Origin: Neocallimastix lanati (nom. inval.)
Taxonomy: Eukaryota > Neocallimastigomycota > Neocallimastigomycetes > Neocallimastigales > Neocallimastigaceae
Length of the DNA stretch: 64,000 bases
NCBI GenBank assembly: GCA_016946835.1
Contig: JACVTC010000034.1
Span: 570,001-634,000, forward strand
Direction of reading: 5' to 3'
Positions within the stretch are counted from its first letter, which is position 1. Every line of letters starts with the position of its first letter. This document shows, one piece after another, positions 1 to 15,504 of the stretch. Under the pieces are notes generated by a model that was not told where the DNA came from, searched no databases, and saw nothing but the letters and a program-made list of their open reading frames with translations. Position numbers and translations under genes: made by a program.

Positions 1-1198
1 AAAAGTTATATTGAAGCAAATAACTTTAGTAATGAAGATTTTAATACCATTACTTCCTTAGGAAGATTAAAAAACCTGTAAGAAAAAACTATATACACAT
101 ATATATATATTAAATATTAAATTCATAATTATAATGAAAAAAAAAATTTATTTTTTTTTTTTTTTTTTTTTTTTATACTTTATTAAAACTTTTAATATAA
201 TTTATAATAGTTATTTAACCGGTAATAATAGAATAGATATTATTCCTTCAAAAATAAATTTATTAAAGGAATTAAAAGTTTTGTAAGTTATATAATTTTT
301 TTTTTGTAATAAATAGAAAAAAAAGTAAATTATGTAATAACTAATTAATTCATAACAATTAATCCACTAATCATTCTATAGGGATGTAAGTTTTACAGAT
401 ATAAAACAAGTACCAAGTACTTTATTTGAATTATCGAATTTATCAACATTGTAACTATTAATGATAATATAAATTTATTGACTATATTTATTTATATATA
501 TATATTTTTTATAATAAAATAAAATAAAATAAAACAAAATAAAATAAAAAAAATTATATATATATATTAATTTATGATATATACATATATATTGATTTAT
601 TTAATTTTAATTTAATAAGAAATTTATCGGATTGTCCACAATTAAAAGCTAAAATTATAAATTTCAATTAATAAAATTAATTATTGCAATTTTTATAATA
701 CGAATCTGGTGTGTTATCAAGAAAATACTTGTGAATATTTAGAGGCAAAGAATTTCCCAGCATGTACTGAAAATGATATTCAAGAAATTAAAGCAGATCA
801 GGAAATTCAAAATGAAATTATTGAAAAAGAACTTAAAGCTTCTCAGAATAATAACAAAAAAAAAAGGTTTAAGAGATGGAACAAAATTCCTTATCATCAC
901 TGCCATAGCTCTTGTTTTCATGATTATTATTTCTTTTGCAATTTTTTTCGCCTTAAGAAAGCATTTCTTTAAAATATATACCAATAAAGAAGCTGACATT
1001 GTCATTGCGCCTGCCATCATTAGGACTCCATCTGAAAGTAATAATAGAACTTCCCTTACCTCTCCTCCAAATATTTATACAAGTCCAAACTTTAATAAAA
1101 TCAATTTAGATAGACCAACTTCAATTACTCCATCTGTTGCAAGTACTTTCAGTAATCAAAATAATATCAATTTAGGTTCAAGTTCACTACAAAGATCT

Positions 1199-1280
<82 letters not shown>

Positions 1281-1690
1281 TTGTGACTATTAATATTAAT
1301 AATGATAATGTTGTTAACGATAATAATAATAATAATAATAATAGTAATAATAATAATCTTCCAAATAAAAGCAAATTACATAATACTAAATCACCAATAT
1401 CTCCCCCTACTTCTAATCTTATATTACCATTATGTACAGTTGAAGATATTTCATTAATATCATCCTCATCCTCATTACCAGTATCAGTTGACCCAACAAT
1501 TTCTAAATCTATAAATTGTGATGTTTTATATAACAAAAATCGTAAAACTTCCATAGGTCATAATACTGAACCTTTTATGATTGATAAATTAAAAAAATTT
1601 ATAGAAGAAGATCGGGAAGATAAGAGCAGTTCTGAATCTCATAATCAAAATAATCCTGACAGTAATCCACCACCTTATTCAGAAATTTAA
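1..1690 (+). CDS. Leucine-rich-repeat transmembrane protein, 5' partial, apparently frame-disrupted
   Basis: Four short exons (to 77, about 210-283, 382-451, 620 onward) splice in phase and encode LRR units such as LKELKVLDVSFTDIKQVPST and LSNLSTLNLSDCPQLKAKI. A Cys-rich cap (LVCYQENTCEYLEAKNFPAC) and one membrane helix (FLIITAIALVFMIIISFAIF, about nt 875-955) follow. The cytoplasmic tail is Ser/Asn-rich, has an Asn tract of roughly 27 residues (1201-1280) and ends NPPPYSEI, a PPxY motif of the kind bound by WW domains of Nedd4/Rsp5 ligases. The architecture suggests a surface receptor or adhesion protein; this is inference. The frame breaks twice: near 665-681, where a 10-bp direct-repeat insertion (AATAAAATTA) would explain it, and in an A10 run at 856-865 just before the membrane helix. 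The second could be a homopolymer error; the first suggests a young pseudogene or a polymorphic allele. The gene begins left of the window. Confidence 0.62.
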
Positions 1691-3391
<1,701 letters not shown>

Positions 3392-4564
3392 TTAAGATTT
3401 TAATCCATCAATCAGTAAAGAGGTATTTCTATTATTCAAAATTAATAAACTTTGTAGAAATTCTCTTTTTCGAATGATCATCATGGAATTTTTAATGGTT
3501 TGACCTGCGGTTGCTAATAGTAGCTTAAGTGGACTATGAAGTAGCTCGATAATGATGGGATTATCTCTTCCATTATCATGATCATCATTATTATTCTTTT
3601 CATTTCCATTTCCATTTTTTCCATTTTCATCCCTTTCATTTTTATCATTCGTTGGAATTAAATGTAAATAACGATTGATCAATTTTTCTTCTAGAAGCGA
3701 AGAAATTTCAATTTCTATATCTGTATTCTCTTTTTCAAGGGTGAGCCATGGACTGTATTTTTCAAAGAGGTGAACGTCATTTCTTAATACTTCACCGGAA
3801 TTATATATGGGATTGAGTTTTAAATTTTTTACGATTCCTTCCTTACTGAAAATTAAAAATCCATAATTTTTAATTCGTACGGCCTCCTCACTAGTAATAA
3901 TATATAGTTCTTGTTGTAATCGATTAGTATAGAAATATCCAGGAGTGCCATAGAGGATAATACTTTCTAGATGATAATATACTTCTAACCTATTTGATTC
4001 ACCTTCTCCATTTCCTATTCTTTCAATTTTATATGTTGGGCTTAAGCCTTTATCGTTTAGCTCCTCTTCCACTATCTTGGAATTAAATATTTCTTTAAGT
4101 TCCTTCACAAAAATTGATCTATCTTTAAGAATTTTGATGAGGTCATCATAAAGCCTGTTTGTGATGTACAGTTCCTTTCCAATTTTTAACATCTCTCCAT
4201 CGCCGGATATTGTCAGTGGTATTCCATCAATATAAATAGTACAGGCATATATATCACCCTCGCCAATCTTTCCATAATTTGGTAACCAACCCTTTTCATC
4301 AACCTTCCTACCTACTTCACCATAAACATCCATGGCATCTAATTGTCTATCTCGATTATCATATAAACTATAAGAGAAGTTTGGATTATTAAATGATGAT
4401 GAATAATTTGGAATTCTTGAACTTAATATGGTAATTGAATCCATAGGGAGTACTTTTTGTTGAATATTCACAGCATTGTCTTCTTTTAACTTAATTTCTG
4501 ATGATTCGTTAACTCCTCTCTTACTATCGGAACATAAATATTTAATAATATCAGTCATCCATAA

Positions 4565-4614
<50 letters not shown>

Positions 4615-4641
4615 CAGTATCATTACTATTATCATTATCAC

Positions 4642-4674
<33 letters not shown>

Positions 4675-7600
4675 CATTAATATTATCATCCTTTTTTATT
4701 TTAAGTAGGACTTTCACTCCTTCATCGCCAATATTTTTACTATATTGAATATTTTCTAAAAATATTTCTTGTTCACTCTGTAGAAGTAGTTCTTTTTCAT
4801 CGACGATCGTTTGATAAAGTAAGTCATACTTTACGGATCCATCATTCGCTGTTGTTACCGTTTCTGAACTAATACCCAATATGGTCAATAATGAACTGGG
4901 TCTAACCTTTATAGACAGTTTTGAATTACTTAATCCTAAAAGATCTTTTTCAATGCTTGGATCAAATTTAGAATCTTTATAGCCATGAATCATTAAATTT
5001 ATTAAATCATGGTAACCTTTACTTTTGGCATATCCATAGGCAGTAACACCATTACTATCTGGTTTAATTATATTTATCCATTCAGATTCTATTAAACTCT
5101 TGGCTTGGCATTTATTTCCTTTCAAAATGTTATACATCAATGGTGTAATTAATCGATAATTTAAAGTTTCATCATCATACCGTAGGAGACAATTTATAGT
5201 TGATGGAGAAAAGTCAATCACTCCCCTTTCTATTAACGATAAGGCCACTGAATTTTTCGTTTCACATTCTTTTCCCCCATTATCACATCTTCTTTGGAAG
5301 GCATAATGAAGCATTGATTTTCCTTTATGCATGATTTCAATATTACTACCTATCCCAATTAAATATTCTACTATTTCACTCTTGGCATACTTTATGGCAT
5401 AAACCAACGGCGTTTCTCCAAATTTATTAATAATATTTACGTCTGCACCTCGTTTGATGAGTTCCCTAACTTTTTCGATGTCCTCTTCTATGGCATAGAA
5501 TAAAAGTGTATTACCCAATATATCTTGCTTATTAATTATTTCTAATGACATTTCTCTTACTTTAATTTTAAAGTCGGTAAAATTCTCATGAATTAATTCA
5601 TAATTTTTTTTAGCTAATCGTATTTGTTCGTTCATTAACATTTTCATAGGAGAAAATAAATTATCTTTAATTTCCTCGACAACCCAACCTTTCATGATGA
5701 AAAAAACTAGGATATCAATGTTTTTTTCTTTAAGGGCAACATCACTGGCGGTTTGTAAATAGACATCTTTTTCTTCAAAAACATTCAGTCCATTAATGCT
5801 AGCTTTATTTAGAACAACTCTTGCTAATTCAATTGAATTTTTTTTAGCAGCCATATGCAGTAATCCGTTGAACGGTATTAATTCATTTTCTAAAAATTTA
5901 GTTATTTTATCGACATTGATTTCATTGACATAGAGCTGATTTTCATTTTCTATCGTATTGCTATTATTATTTTTTTTTTCTTCTTTGTAATAATTGATAT
6001 AAATATCTTTCAATTCATCATCACATATACTCCATAAATCATTACTGTAGATATCATTTCCATCATTTAACAAGCCATTTATAATGTTTGTTGCATTATA
6101 TTTAACTAATTTTTGTTTAATTAATTCCAAATTAGGATTATCAGAAAGGGTTACGAAAACTTTAAATAAATCATATCGGTCGGTAGCAATGGCATAATCA
6201 TAACTTTTAAAGTGACTACAATTAATATAAGATGGCATATTTAATAATTCTTTTATGTCCGCTATCTTATCTTCTTCCAAATATTTCAAAAGTGTAATGA
6301 TTAACTCTGCAAAAGGATATTCAACTGGGTAGGAATTATATTCTTTCAAAATGCCTAGAGCTTCTGCAATATCTTCTCGATTAAATTTTAATAATATCCG
6401 TATTAATTTTTCCTTTTCATTACTACCGTCTTTTTTACTTTCTAAAACTTTCCCCTTTTTTATTAATTTAATAATAATATCTTTTGATATATTATTTTCA
6501 AGGGAAATTTCGATGGGGGTCTTTCCTGTTGCACTCGATATTGATTTCATTACTAATTCCGGTAACTGATCACTTTTTTCTTCTATTATTAGGTTAATCA
6601 CTTCTTCTGGATTAATTTTATTTTGACAAGCGGTATGTAACTCATTTCTTGGATAAGCAATTCGACACTTATCTTTTCTTTTCAATAGTTCCTTAATAAT
6701 TTCAATGATATTGTCATCCAATGAATCTAATAATAAATAATCTATTGCCCTGAAGGTATCATCATCTTCTATGTCAACAAGGACGTCAGGATGTTTAGAA
6801 AAAAAATTTAACATTTCAATATTTCTATTAATTGCAGAGTAATGTAATACCGTTCTGCCGTAGCTATCTTGTCTATTTAGTATAATTTTTGCATTATCTA
6901 CTATTTTTTTTGCCATAGTAATATTTCCACTTAATACAGCATAATGCAAGGGTGTGGCTTCATTGTTATCCTTGCTAAATAATACATTTTTATTTTTTAT
7001 AATTAGTTTCACTACTAATTCGTCATTTTTATAGAGTATGGCGTAAAATAGGGGTGATCGACCTTCCTCATCTTTAATATCTAAATTAATATCAGGATGA
7101 TTTATAAGATAGTTAATAATTTCATTTAAATCGCTAATTCTATTTTCATTAATGGGATATATATTTAATGGGCCGTTATTTTGAAAATTTGTATTATCAA
7201 CATTTTGTTTTAATTTAATCCTTTCTACTAAGTATATTGCCATGTGTAATGGTGATTTCTTATTACAAACCTGATTATCATTCAAAATATGGATAAACTC
7301 TTTTTTTCGTTCTTCTTCACCCTCAATTAAACTTAAAATTTCTCCAATCGAATTTTTTAAAATTTCTAAATTAGTATTTTCATTCATCAATAAATACTGA
7401 ATATGAATAACATTTTGGGATTCCTCTTCTAGATCTCTTAATTCTAAATATTTTTTAAAGAGCAATTTTACAGCGTTTATTTTATTTGTTAATAATCCAT
7501 AATCAAAAACGGTCATGCCTTGATTATTTTGAAATTCTAATATCTTCGGATTAGTAATAAATGGTAATAATCTTTCTAAAATAGAGATCGCATTTTCGTT

Positions 7601-10171
7601 TCGACGAATTTTTTCCATTAATAAATGAATTGGTGTATTTTTACTAGTATTATTGGTAGCGTAGTCTAAATTATTAATAATTTCTGGATTTTTTTTTAGT
7701 ATTCCTTCAAACGTTTCAAATTGATGATCACTTTCTAATGTTATAATTATTTGTGATAGTAAATTTAATTTATTATTTTGGTTATATTTTAATACTTCCG
7801 GATATTTCTCAACAATTTCAAAAAATTTTTTTATTTCTCCAGTCATTAAATATTCACTTGCTAATATGAAATAATTTTTAATAATTATATTTTTGATATT
7901 TGGTATATTCTTTTTAAATAATGAAATAAATTTCTCCATTTCAAATCTAAAGGTTTCATTTTCTAATTGGCATTTTATTAAAGAACGAACTAAAAAGTTT
8001 GAATTCTTACTTCTTTCCCCTTCAAAGTTTATACCATATGATTTATTTAATAACTTATTATCATTATTATCGAATATAATCAGTTCTTCTAACGAATTTT
8101 TATTATTATCAAAATATAAATTTTGTTCAAATACATCCTCATTACTTTCTGTTGGAAATAATGAATGAGTTGAAGTATAGGAAATTAAATCAGATGGATT
8201 TAAATATTTATTGGTGAAATCCTTTAATTCGTCTTTATTACTCTCATAAATAATTTCATATAGTTTTTGTCCATGTATAGTTCTCACATTTAAACTTGCT
8301 CCTAATTTGATTAATTCTTTTGCAAATTCTGTTGAATTTTCTTCTACTGCTATTTCTAAAGGTAATTTACTATCGTTTATATAGTAATCTAAGGATCTTC
8401 CGTATCTTAAAAATAGTTTAATTAAAAAAAGATTTTTATGATATATTATTTCATCAAATAGATATTTTCCAGTACTAAGTTTCATATATATTTGACTAGG
8501 ATATTCTTTTATAAAATTTTTGATATCTTCCTTTAATAAGCTATTCATTGTACTTCCATAATCATTATTATTCAATATATTAAATGAATCTTCAATTTCC
8601 TGTTTTAACTCCTTAAATTCATCATTACTATCGTCGAGAAGGTAATTCCTAATAATTTTATTTTCTTCTGATAATTTATCTTTTCTTTTGATATATATCA
8701 TTTCAGAACCATCAGTATTTACATATTTTCCTTTTATATTTACCATTAAATTCATGTGATTTAAACAATAAAAATTAGCTTCAATTTCTTTTTGATTTTT
8801 TTGTAAACGATTTTCAAAATATTGTTCTCTTTTTTGTCTTAATTTTGAATCTTCATCATGACAAATATGTATACTTAATATTTCATTTAATGATTCCATA
8901 TTTTTCTTACGTTTAATATAATCTCTAACAAATTCATAAATATTATCAAAATACTTTGTAATGCTTTCAGTTTTTTCTTCTTTAAACCATTCATATTGAA
9001 TTATAGCTTTCAATAATCTTAAGTTTTCGGCATTTTTGTTTCTACCTTTCTTATACGAATCTTTTAAACATAAATAATATTTTTCTTTCATATTATCCGG
9101 TATATAATCTATATAGGTTTTGTTATCCTCATCTCTTAGGGTGGTATTAGCTCCTAACTTTATTAATGATATTATTTCTTCAATATAATCTTTATTTTCA
9201 TTATTTTTAGCTTCAATATGAAGTATCGTTGAATAATTTTCGTATCTTTCATTGATAAAAGGTGCTATTTTATCATCATATTTTTTTTTCAAATAATTTT
9301 CTTTCCTTTTTTGAAAATCCTTTGGCAAATTATTTATTATATCCTGCAACTTTAATCTATATTTTTTAAAAATTTCAGTGAAACTTTTTTGAAGTTGAGG
9401 CAAAAAATCTTTAAATTTAAATTTGGCCATTTCTCTTTTACAATATCTAATTTCCTTTATTATATCTAATTTTGTAAGATAATCTTCTTTTAATTTTTCC
9501 TCTAAATTATGAATATAAAGGATTTGATTTTCATTATATTTTATAATATCTTTTTCAATTTTAATTCTTTTACTTTCATCATAAATATTAAATAATAATT
9601 CTTCATATCCTAATTTTATTACTTCTTTATTTGTATTAATATTATAATTTATTATAGTGTTTAATACTTCTTCAATGTTAATTATTTCATTGGTTTCCCC
9701 TTTTATACTTTCAAGAAAATTGAATTTCAAATTTTCAATTTCATCGTTAATATATATTATTTTTATTTTTTTTAATAATTTTTTATCCATAATTACTTCT
9801 AGTTCATTCTGTTTAATTGTTTCCTTATTTAATCCATCCAAAATTTCTCTTAATATTAAATTTTGACTTTTATAATCTTCACTTATCCAAGCTGAAACAC
9901 CACTTTCATTAAGTATATCCAAATTTTTCAATATAAGTGAAAAATCTTTTTTTACATAATATATATTAATGTTATCTGTATTATTATTTTCTTGACTTTC
10001 TTGATTTTCATTTTGTTCCTTGTCTTGCTTTGTGTTGTAAATTTCATTTGAATTATTTATTTGATGTGTTTTTGATGCTATATTTTCATCTTCTATATTA
10101 ATATTTATTTTTTTTGAATTTGTTGTTGCTAAACTATTTGAATTATTCTCTTTGGTAACGTAATTTTCCAT
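3392..10171 (-). CDS. Giant ankyrin-repeat protein (2,259 aa), intronless, with an unclassified C-terminal region
   Basis: One uninterrupted frame, starting at the ATG after a short Asn/Glu-rich lead. Residues about 1-330 are polar and partly coiled. Degenerate ankyrin repeats occur near 335, 640-700, 790-1250 and 1490-1770; recognisable units include NEATPLHYAVLSGN, YGRTVLHYSAINRN and KRGADVNIINKFGETPLVYA. A Asp/Asn-alternating tract lies at about 1827-1870 (nt 4560-4690). The last 360 residues are not ankyrin: a compact region around DVYGEVGRKVDEKGWLPNYG and a tail rich in Glu, Asn and Gly that I cannot assign. There is no signal peptide or membrane helix, so it is probably an intracellular scaffold (inference). 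It has no intron, unlike the conserved genes of the window. Large ankyrin families are known from gut fungi, but the partner is unknown. Confidence 0.88.
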
Positions 10172-10839
10172 ATTAAAAGAGTTAAATTAAAACTAAGAAT
10201 TTTATTTTAAAAATAAAAAAAAAAAAAAAAAATAAATTATAACATTTTATAGATATCGATATTTATATCTTTATCTATTTCTATATATAATTTATTTCAT
10301 TATTTTAACTTTATAAACTTAATGTTTTCTTTTTTTTCTTTTTTTTTTTTTTTTTTTTTTTTATAGTTATATGATTTATAATATGATTTAAAAAAAAAAT
10401 AAAAATAAAAATAAAAAATAAAAAAATAAAAATAAAAATAAATGAATATTTAATAATTTCCTTATATAGTAAAAACTTTTTAAATTAAATTTTTAAAATT
10501 TCAATTTTTCTTTTTATTTTTATTTCTTTTAATTAAAATTCTTTAATTATTATTTCTTTTTTTACATATAATATTCGAAAGACCTTAAAATAAAAAAATA
10601 CAATATAATATTTTTATATTTATTTCTTTAAATATTTTTTAATAATATATATATGAATATAAAATAACATATTATAGTATAGGCAAATATTTATAAGTAT
10701 ATTATATATATTAGAATGCATTTATATAAATTATAATCAAAAATGTAAAATGCTTATAAGAAATAAATACATATATAATCATTTATGATTTAATTACTTC
10801 ATTTATATATATATATAATTATATTGCTAAACATTAAAT

Positions 10840-10877
<38 letters not shown>

Positions 10878-11390
10878 TTTTATAATTATAATTATGATGA
10901 ATTATATAATAAAAAGAAAAAATATATATATATATTTTTTTTTTAAAAATATATTAATAATATAAAAAACTATTCATTATTGTATAATAAAAAATTTGAA
11001 AATTTTAATAATTCTTTATGATATTTTAATTTAAAAGATAAAATATAAAATTTTAAAATTAATTTTATTTTTTTTTTTTTTTTTTTTTTGTTTTGTTTTG
11101 TTTTTTATTTGATGATTGAAAAATTATATATATACTATTTAAATAATTTTCAACGTTGCAAAATATTAAAAAAAAAAAAAAAAAAAAATAAATATTTAAT
11201 ATTAAACTAACATTACTGCACAAAAATTTTAACTATCCTATGTAATACTTTTTTATATTCTTATGTATGATAATTTAAAATTTTGAAAATGTCTTTTTTT
11301 TTTTTTTTTTGGATAATTTCCATATATTCAACTGATATTTAAATATTTATATATATTGATATATTGATTTAATTATAAAAAAGATATATA

Positions 11391-11434
<44 letters not shown>

Positions 11435-11516
11435 AAATATCCTATTACTGAAAATAATATTGACCAATCCTATTATTATTGCTATTTATATACCTTTAAA
11501 TAGTACCATAGATTTA
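10172..11516. other. Intergenic spacer upstream of the ankyrin gene
   Basis: This holds the 5' side of the minus-strand ankyrin gene and the 3' side of the GPCR gene. It contains poly(T)/poly(A) runs (about 10340-10362, 10842-10874, 11070-11090, 11290-11310) and an AT dinucleotide array near 11390-11431. Nothing else is recognisable. Confidence 0.75.
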
Positions 11517-14258
11517 TTAAATATTATTGGTTTGAGTATAATTGCTAAAACTAATGTTTTCATTATCAAAATTGCCATTATTACATGTACTAGCTTCCTG
11601 CATAATGAAACGATTCTTTTTATTTTTCTTTAATGGAACAAAATCTGTAATATTTTTAGGCGTTGGATACAAATTAACTATTGTTTTCTCACCAGAATAA
11701 ATTTTAATGAAAATTATTCTTGAACCAATTAAAAGATATACACAAACCATCGTAATAATATCATTAAAAATTATAATGACTAAAAACGATTTTTCAAAAT
11801 ATTCAAGAGATAAAGATTCTAATAACATTTCTACAATAAAATTTGATATATTAATGATATAAGTTACAAAAATATAACTTATATCTCCAAATTTTTTTGA
11901 AATATTTCCCAATGTTATTATCATACATAATAAAACAATGAACTAGTAACATTTATTAAAAAAAAAAATTAGTAAATTTATATTTTATTTTTATATTTAA
12001 TTTATATATTAAATTAATAGATTTAATATATAAATTATCTACAAAAATAATTATTAATTATATTAAATATATCAAAATTTATATATTATTTTAATAATAA
12101 TTATTAATATTAATTTCTAAAATATAATTTTATAACTTCTTTTTATTAAATGAAAATATAAAAATTCTTTTAAAGATAAAAATAAAAATAAAAATAAAAA
12201 TAAAAATAAATAAATAAATAAAATTCTTACAATAACATAAAAGAATGAATGATAGAAACGTAATTGTAATTCTTCAGCTTCAAAATAGAACATTGGATAT
12301 CGAGAATGGGAAATACTACCATAGGGCATATAACTGAATTCATAAATTAATGTAACAATTATTCTATATATTACAATGAATGAAATCAAAGTACCCACCG
12401 CAATATATAGTATTTTATTAGTCAAATAGCCAGAATTAAATGATTTTGTTTGATAAATTGCAAAAATACGATAAGTCACAGCAATCATTGGAATATAAAT
12501 CAAACCTGTACCAAGAGCTTCAATAACATAAAAAAATTTTATTTTAAATATGGTATAAGGAGGAAGACAATTTAAAACTTTGATCATATTTATTGTACAG
12601 CCAATAATAATCATAATACAGAAGTTAGGTGAAACTACTCTTATGTACGGATGATTTCTATATTTTCGAATAAAATATATGAGAATAAAGAAAGTAATAG
12701 CCACAGTACTTGTTATTATATATGTTAAAGGTATTTGTATTCCTAAGGAGTAAGTATTTAGTTCAAATAAATTTTGAAATATTTTAAATGCTATATCAAC
12801 AAATGCATCCTTATTTACGGATAAATATTGTTTAAACATTACTGGCATCTTAACTCTTATTTCATAGAATGGTACAGAATATTTTGATTTAAAAATATCT
12901 TTTAAATAGAGCCTCTTCATATTTTGTATAAAATGACATATAGTGGGCTGAAGTTTGCAATAGGATTCGATGATCGAATCATTATTCATTTTTGTAATAT
13001 TAAATGTCGGTATACTTCCAAAATTTTTGGCTCGAAATAACTGCATTTCTTTCGAAGTAAGTTCTAATGCAATGTCTACTAATAATTTTTTATCCTGTTT
13101 ACTGCATTTATTAACAACTACGTATCTTTCAGTAACAGTACTTATATGTTTTGGTGGAAGAGAAACTGAAATATTATTAATTGATTTTCCTTTATCATCT
13201 TTTTGAAAAGCTGGATAATGCGATGCCCTACCTCGATAGAAGGTTGACTTATTATTCATGAATGACAGATAGGCATTATCATAACTCAACCAAAGAGTAT
13301 TTGCTAATGGCTCATCCTCATCCTCATCCTCATCCTCATTTTGTTGAAGTGTATTACTTTCATTACTTTCATTACTTTCATTACTTTCATTACTTTCATT
13401 ACTTTCATTACTTTCATTATTTTCATTACTTTCACCAAAATCAATTAAAAAATCATAAAACGATTTCAATAATTCCTTTCCTGTATCATTATAAAATAAT
13501 TTATATTGTTTGTCATCATACTCTTTACTTGTATTATAATAATTATTAGCATATTCAGCAAAAAAATCCAAAAATGAATCATCATCACCAAGACCGATTT
13601 CTAGAGGAAATGAAGGTTTTAATTTATTCCATGTATCCTTCCATGTTAAATTTTCTATATCCTCTAATATTTCTTTCGCTTTCTCATTTTCATTTTTATA
13701 ATAGAGAACATTAAAATCCATTTCATAAGGTAAACCATATATTTTTCCTTCATTCATTGCATCGTTAAAAATTTTAGAATCATGAAAGGAAAGATCATAA
13801 TCTGAAATATAATTAGATAACTCTTCCAATAAATTCATACTTGGTTTTCTATTATTTAATTCATTTAAAGGCCAATCGGATTCCATAAAGGCTACTTCAC
13901 TTAATAAAAATCGGTCATCAAAAATCATCAAATCATTTATTCCATTAACCCATTCCTCCATCATTAATGTAGTAGTTAAATAAAATTCATATTCATAAAT
14001 TATATAATCGATAAAATTAAATCTTAATTCAACATCTTTTAATATTGAATTTTGATGACTTTTCTCAAAAAAATATTCATTTATTTTTTCCTCGTATTCT
14101 AATTTCCATTCTTCAGTATTTAAAGTGTATGGCATATTGGGTTGTTTCATTAAAATATTGATTATCTTTTTTTCCGATGATACTACTTTAACAGTTATTG
14201 TTAAAAAAAGTAGTATTATTTTAATATATTGATACAGCCTCAGTATTGAATTTGACAT
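11517..14258 (-). CDS. Class C (family 3) GPCR with solute-binding ectodomain, 2 exons, 817 aa
   Basis: Exon 1 is 14258-12231, exon 2 is 11942-11517; the 288-nt GTAAGA..TAG intron is in phase 0 and joins FYHSFFYVI to FIVLLCMIITLGN. The N-terminus has a hydrophobic signal (IILLFLTITVKVVSS), then about 450 residues resembling extracellular solute-binding proteins, e.g. KIYGLPYEMDFNVLYYKNEN and a TSKEMQLFRAKNF-like C-lobe. A NES tripeptide repeat (nt 13355-13430) followed by Asp-Glu repeats interrupts the ectodomain. From about residue 506 there are seven hydrophobic segments with the spacing of the 7tm_3 (GABA-B/mGluR) family, ending in a Lys/Asn-rich cytoplasmic tail. It is a likely plasma-membrane sensor for a small extracellular ligand, perhaps sugar (inference from the fold). 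Such fusions are characteristic of Neocallimastigomycota. Coding appears intact. Confidence 0.88.
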
Positions 14259-14409
14259 TTTTAGAATACTTTCTTATTACAAAAAAATAAAAAAAAAAAA
14301 AAAAAAAATTATATATATATATATATATATGTATATATAAGTTGAGAAAATATGGAAGTAGCTCTATTGGACTATATTAAGTTAGTATAAAATAAAATTT
14401 AATTGAATT

Positions 14410-14483
<74 letters not shown>

Positions 14484-14832
14484 AAAATGAAATTCGAAGA
14501 AAAAAAAAAAATTAATAAAATTAATTACTTCTAGAAATATTATATATGACCAACTGTTAAAAAAATTTATATGTATTGTTTATTTAAAATTAAATAAAAT
14601 AATATATAAAAATAATTATTTAATTAGTAATAATAAATAAAGTTTTATTTTTTTTATTCATTATAGATTTAAATGAAGTGTGAGATAAACTTTATATTCA
14701 AATTATTGAAATATTTTTTATTAAAATATTTCATAAAAAAATAATTAAAATTACTTCTTTAATTTATAATAAAAATATTCCAAAAAAAAAAGTTATTTGA
14801 TATTTTATTAACTTAAATATATTCAAAAAAAA

Positions 14833-14863
<31 letters not shown>

Positions 14864-15002
14864 TATATATATATATATATATATAGAAAGATTCCAATTT
14901 GGGTTAATAATTCAAATAAAAAGTAAAAAACGTAAAACAAAAAAAATAAAAATTATAATTGGAAAGCTTTCTAATTATATTAATTTATTTTTTGAAACTT
15001 TT

Positions 15003-15035
<33 letters not shown>

Positions 15036-15130
15036 ATTATTTTATTAATTTTTAATAAGAATCTCTATATAAAAATTTTGTTTATTATGTTATTTATTAA
15101 TTATTATTAATTATAAATGACTTTAGACTT

Positions 15131-15162
<32 letters not shown>

Positions 15163-15258
15163 GTTTTTGTTTTGTTTTTTTTTTGTTTTTTTTTTGTTTT
15201 TTAAATAATAAAATGAATTAAAATTATTTTGGAAGAAATATATAAATATATAGGGAGA
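14259..15258. other. Promoter-side spacer of the GPCR gene
   Basis: A+T-rich DNA with an AT array and long T run at about 14411-14480, AAT repeats near 14835-14865, and A/T runs at 15004-15032 and 15137-15163. The minus-strand frame near 15097-15294 is a poly-Lys artefact. No gene is seen. Confidence 0.75.
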
Positions 15259-15279
15259 GGTCCAAAACGCCAATTTTTT
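15259..15279 (+). repeat. Left terminal inverted repeat of the MULE
   Basis: 21 bp, beginning GGTCCAAAACGCC, with all 21 positions complementary to 18795-18815. In DNA this A+T-rich, a GC-containing 21-bp perfect match 3.5 kb away is not expected by chance. Confidence 0.88.
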
Positions 15280-15504
15280 CACGTGATATATCAAATTTTG
15301 AGGCTTTTTAAATTAATAGTTATATGATACTATTTTGCTGTATTATTAATTTGTAATTTTTTTCTTAAAATTTATTAAGTGAATAATTAAATAAATTATA
15401 ATGGTTAGATAAAAATAAATATTTTTTTACAAAAAAAAAAAAAATAAAATAAAATAAAATATTCAAACAATTAAAAGGTTTATTTTTTGTAAAAAAAAAT
15501 ATAT

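Noticed and set aside
1156-1554. 132-aa minus-strand Leu-rich frame
   Set aside because: Antisense shadow of the Asn tract in the LRR gene; Leu here is the complement of AAT/AAC-type codons.
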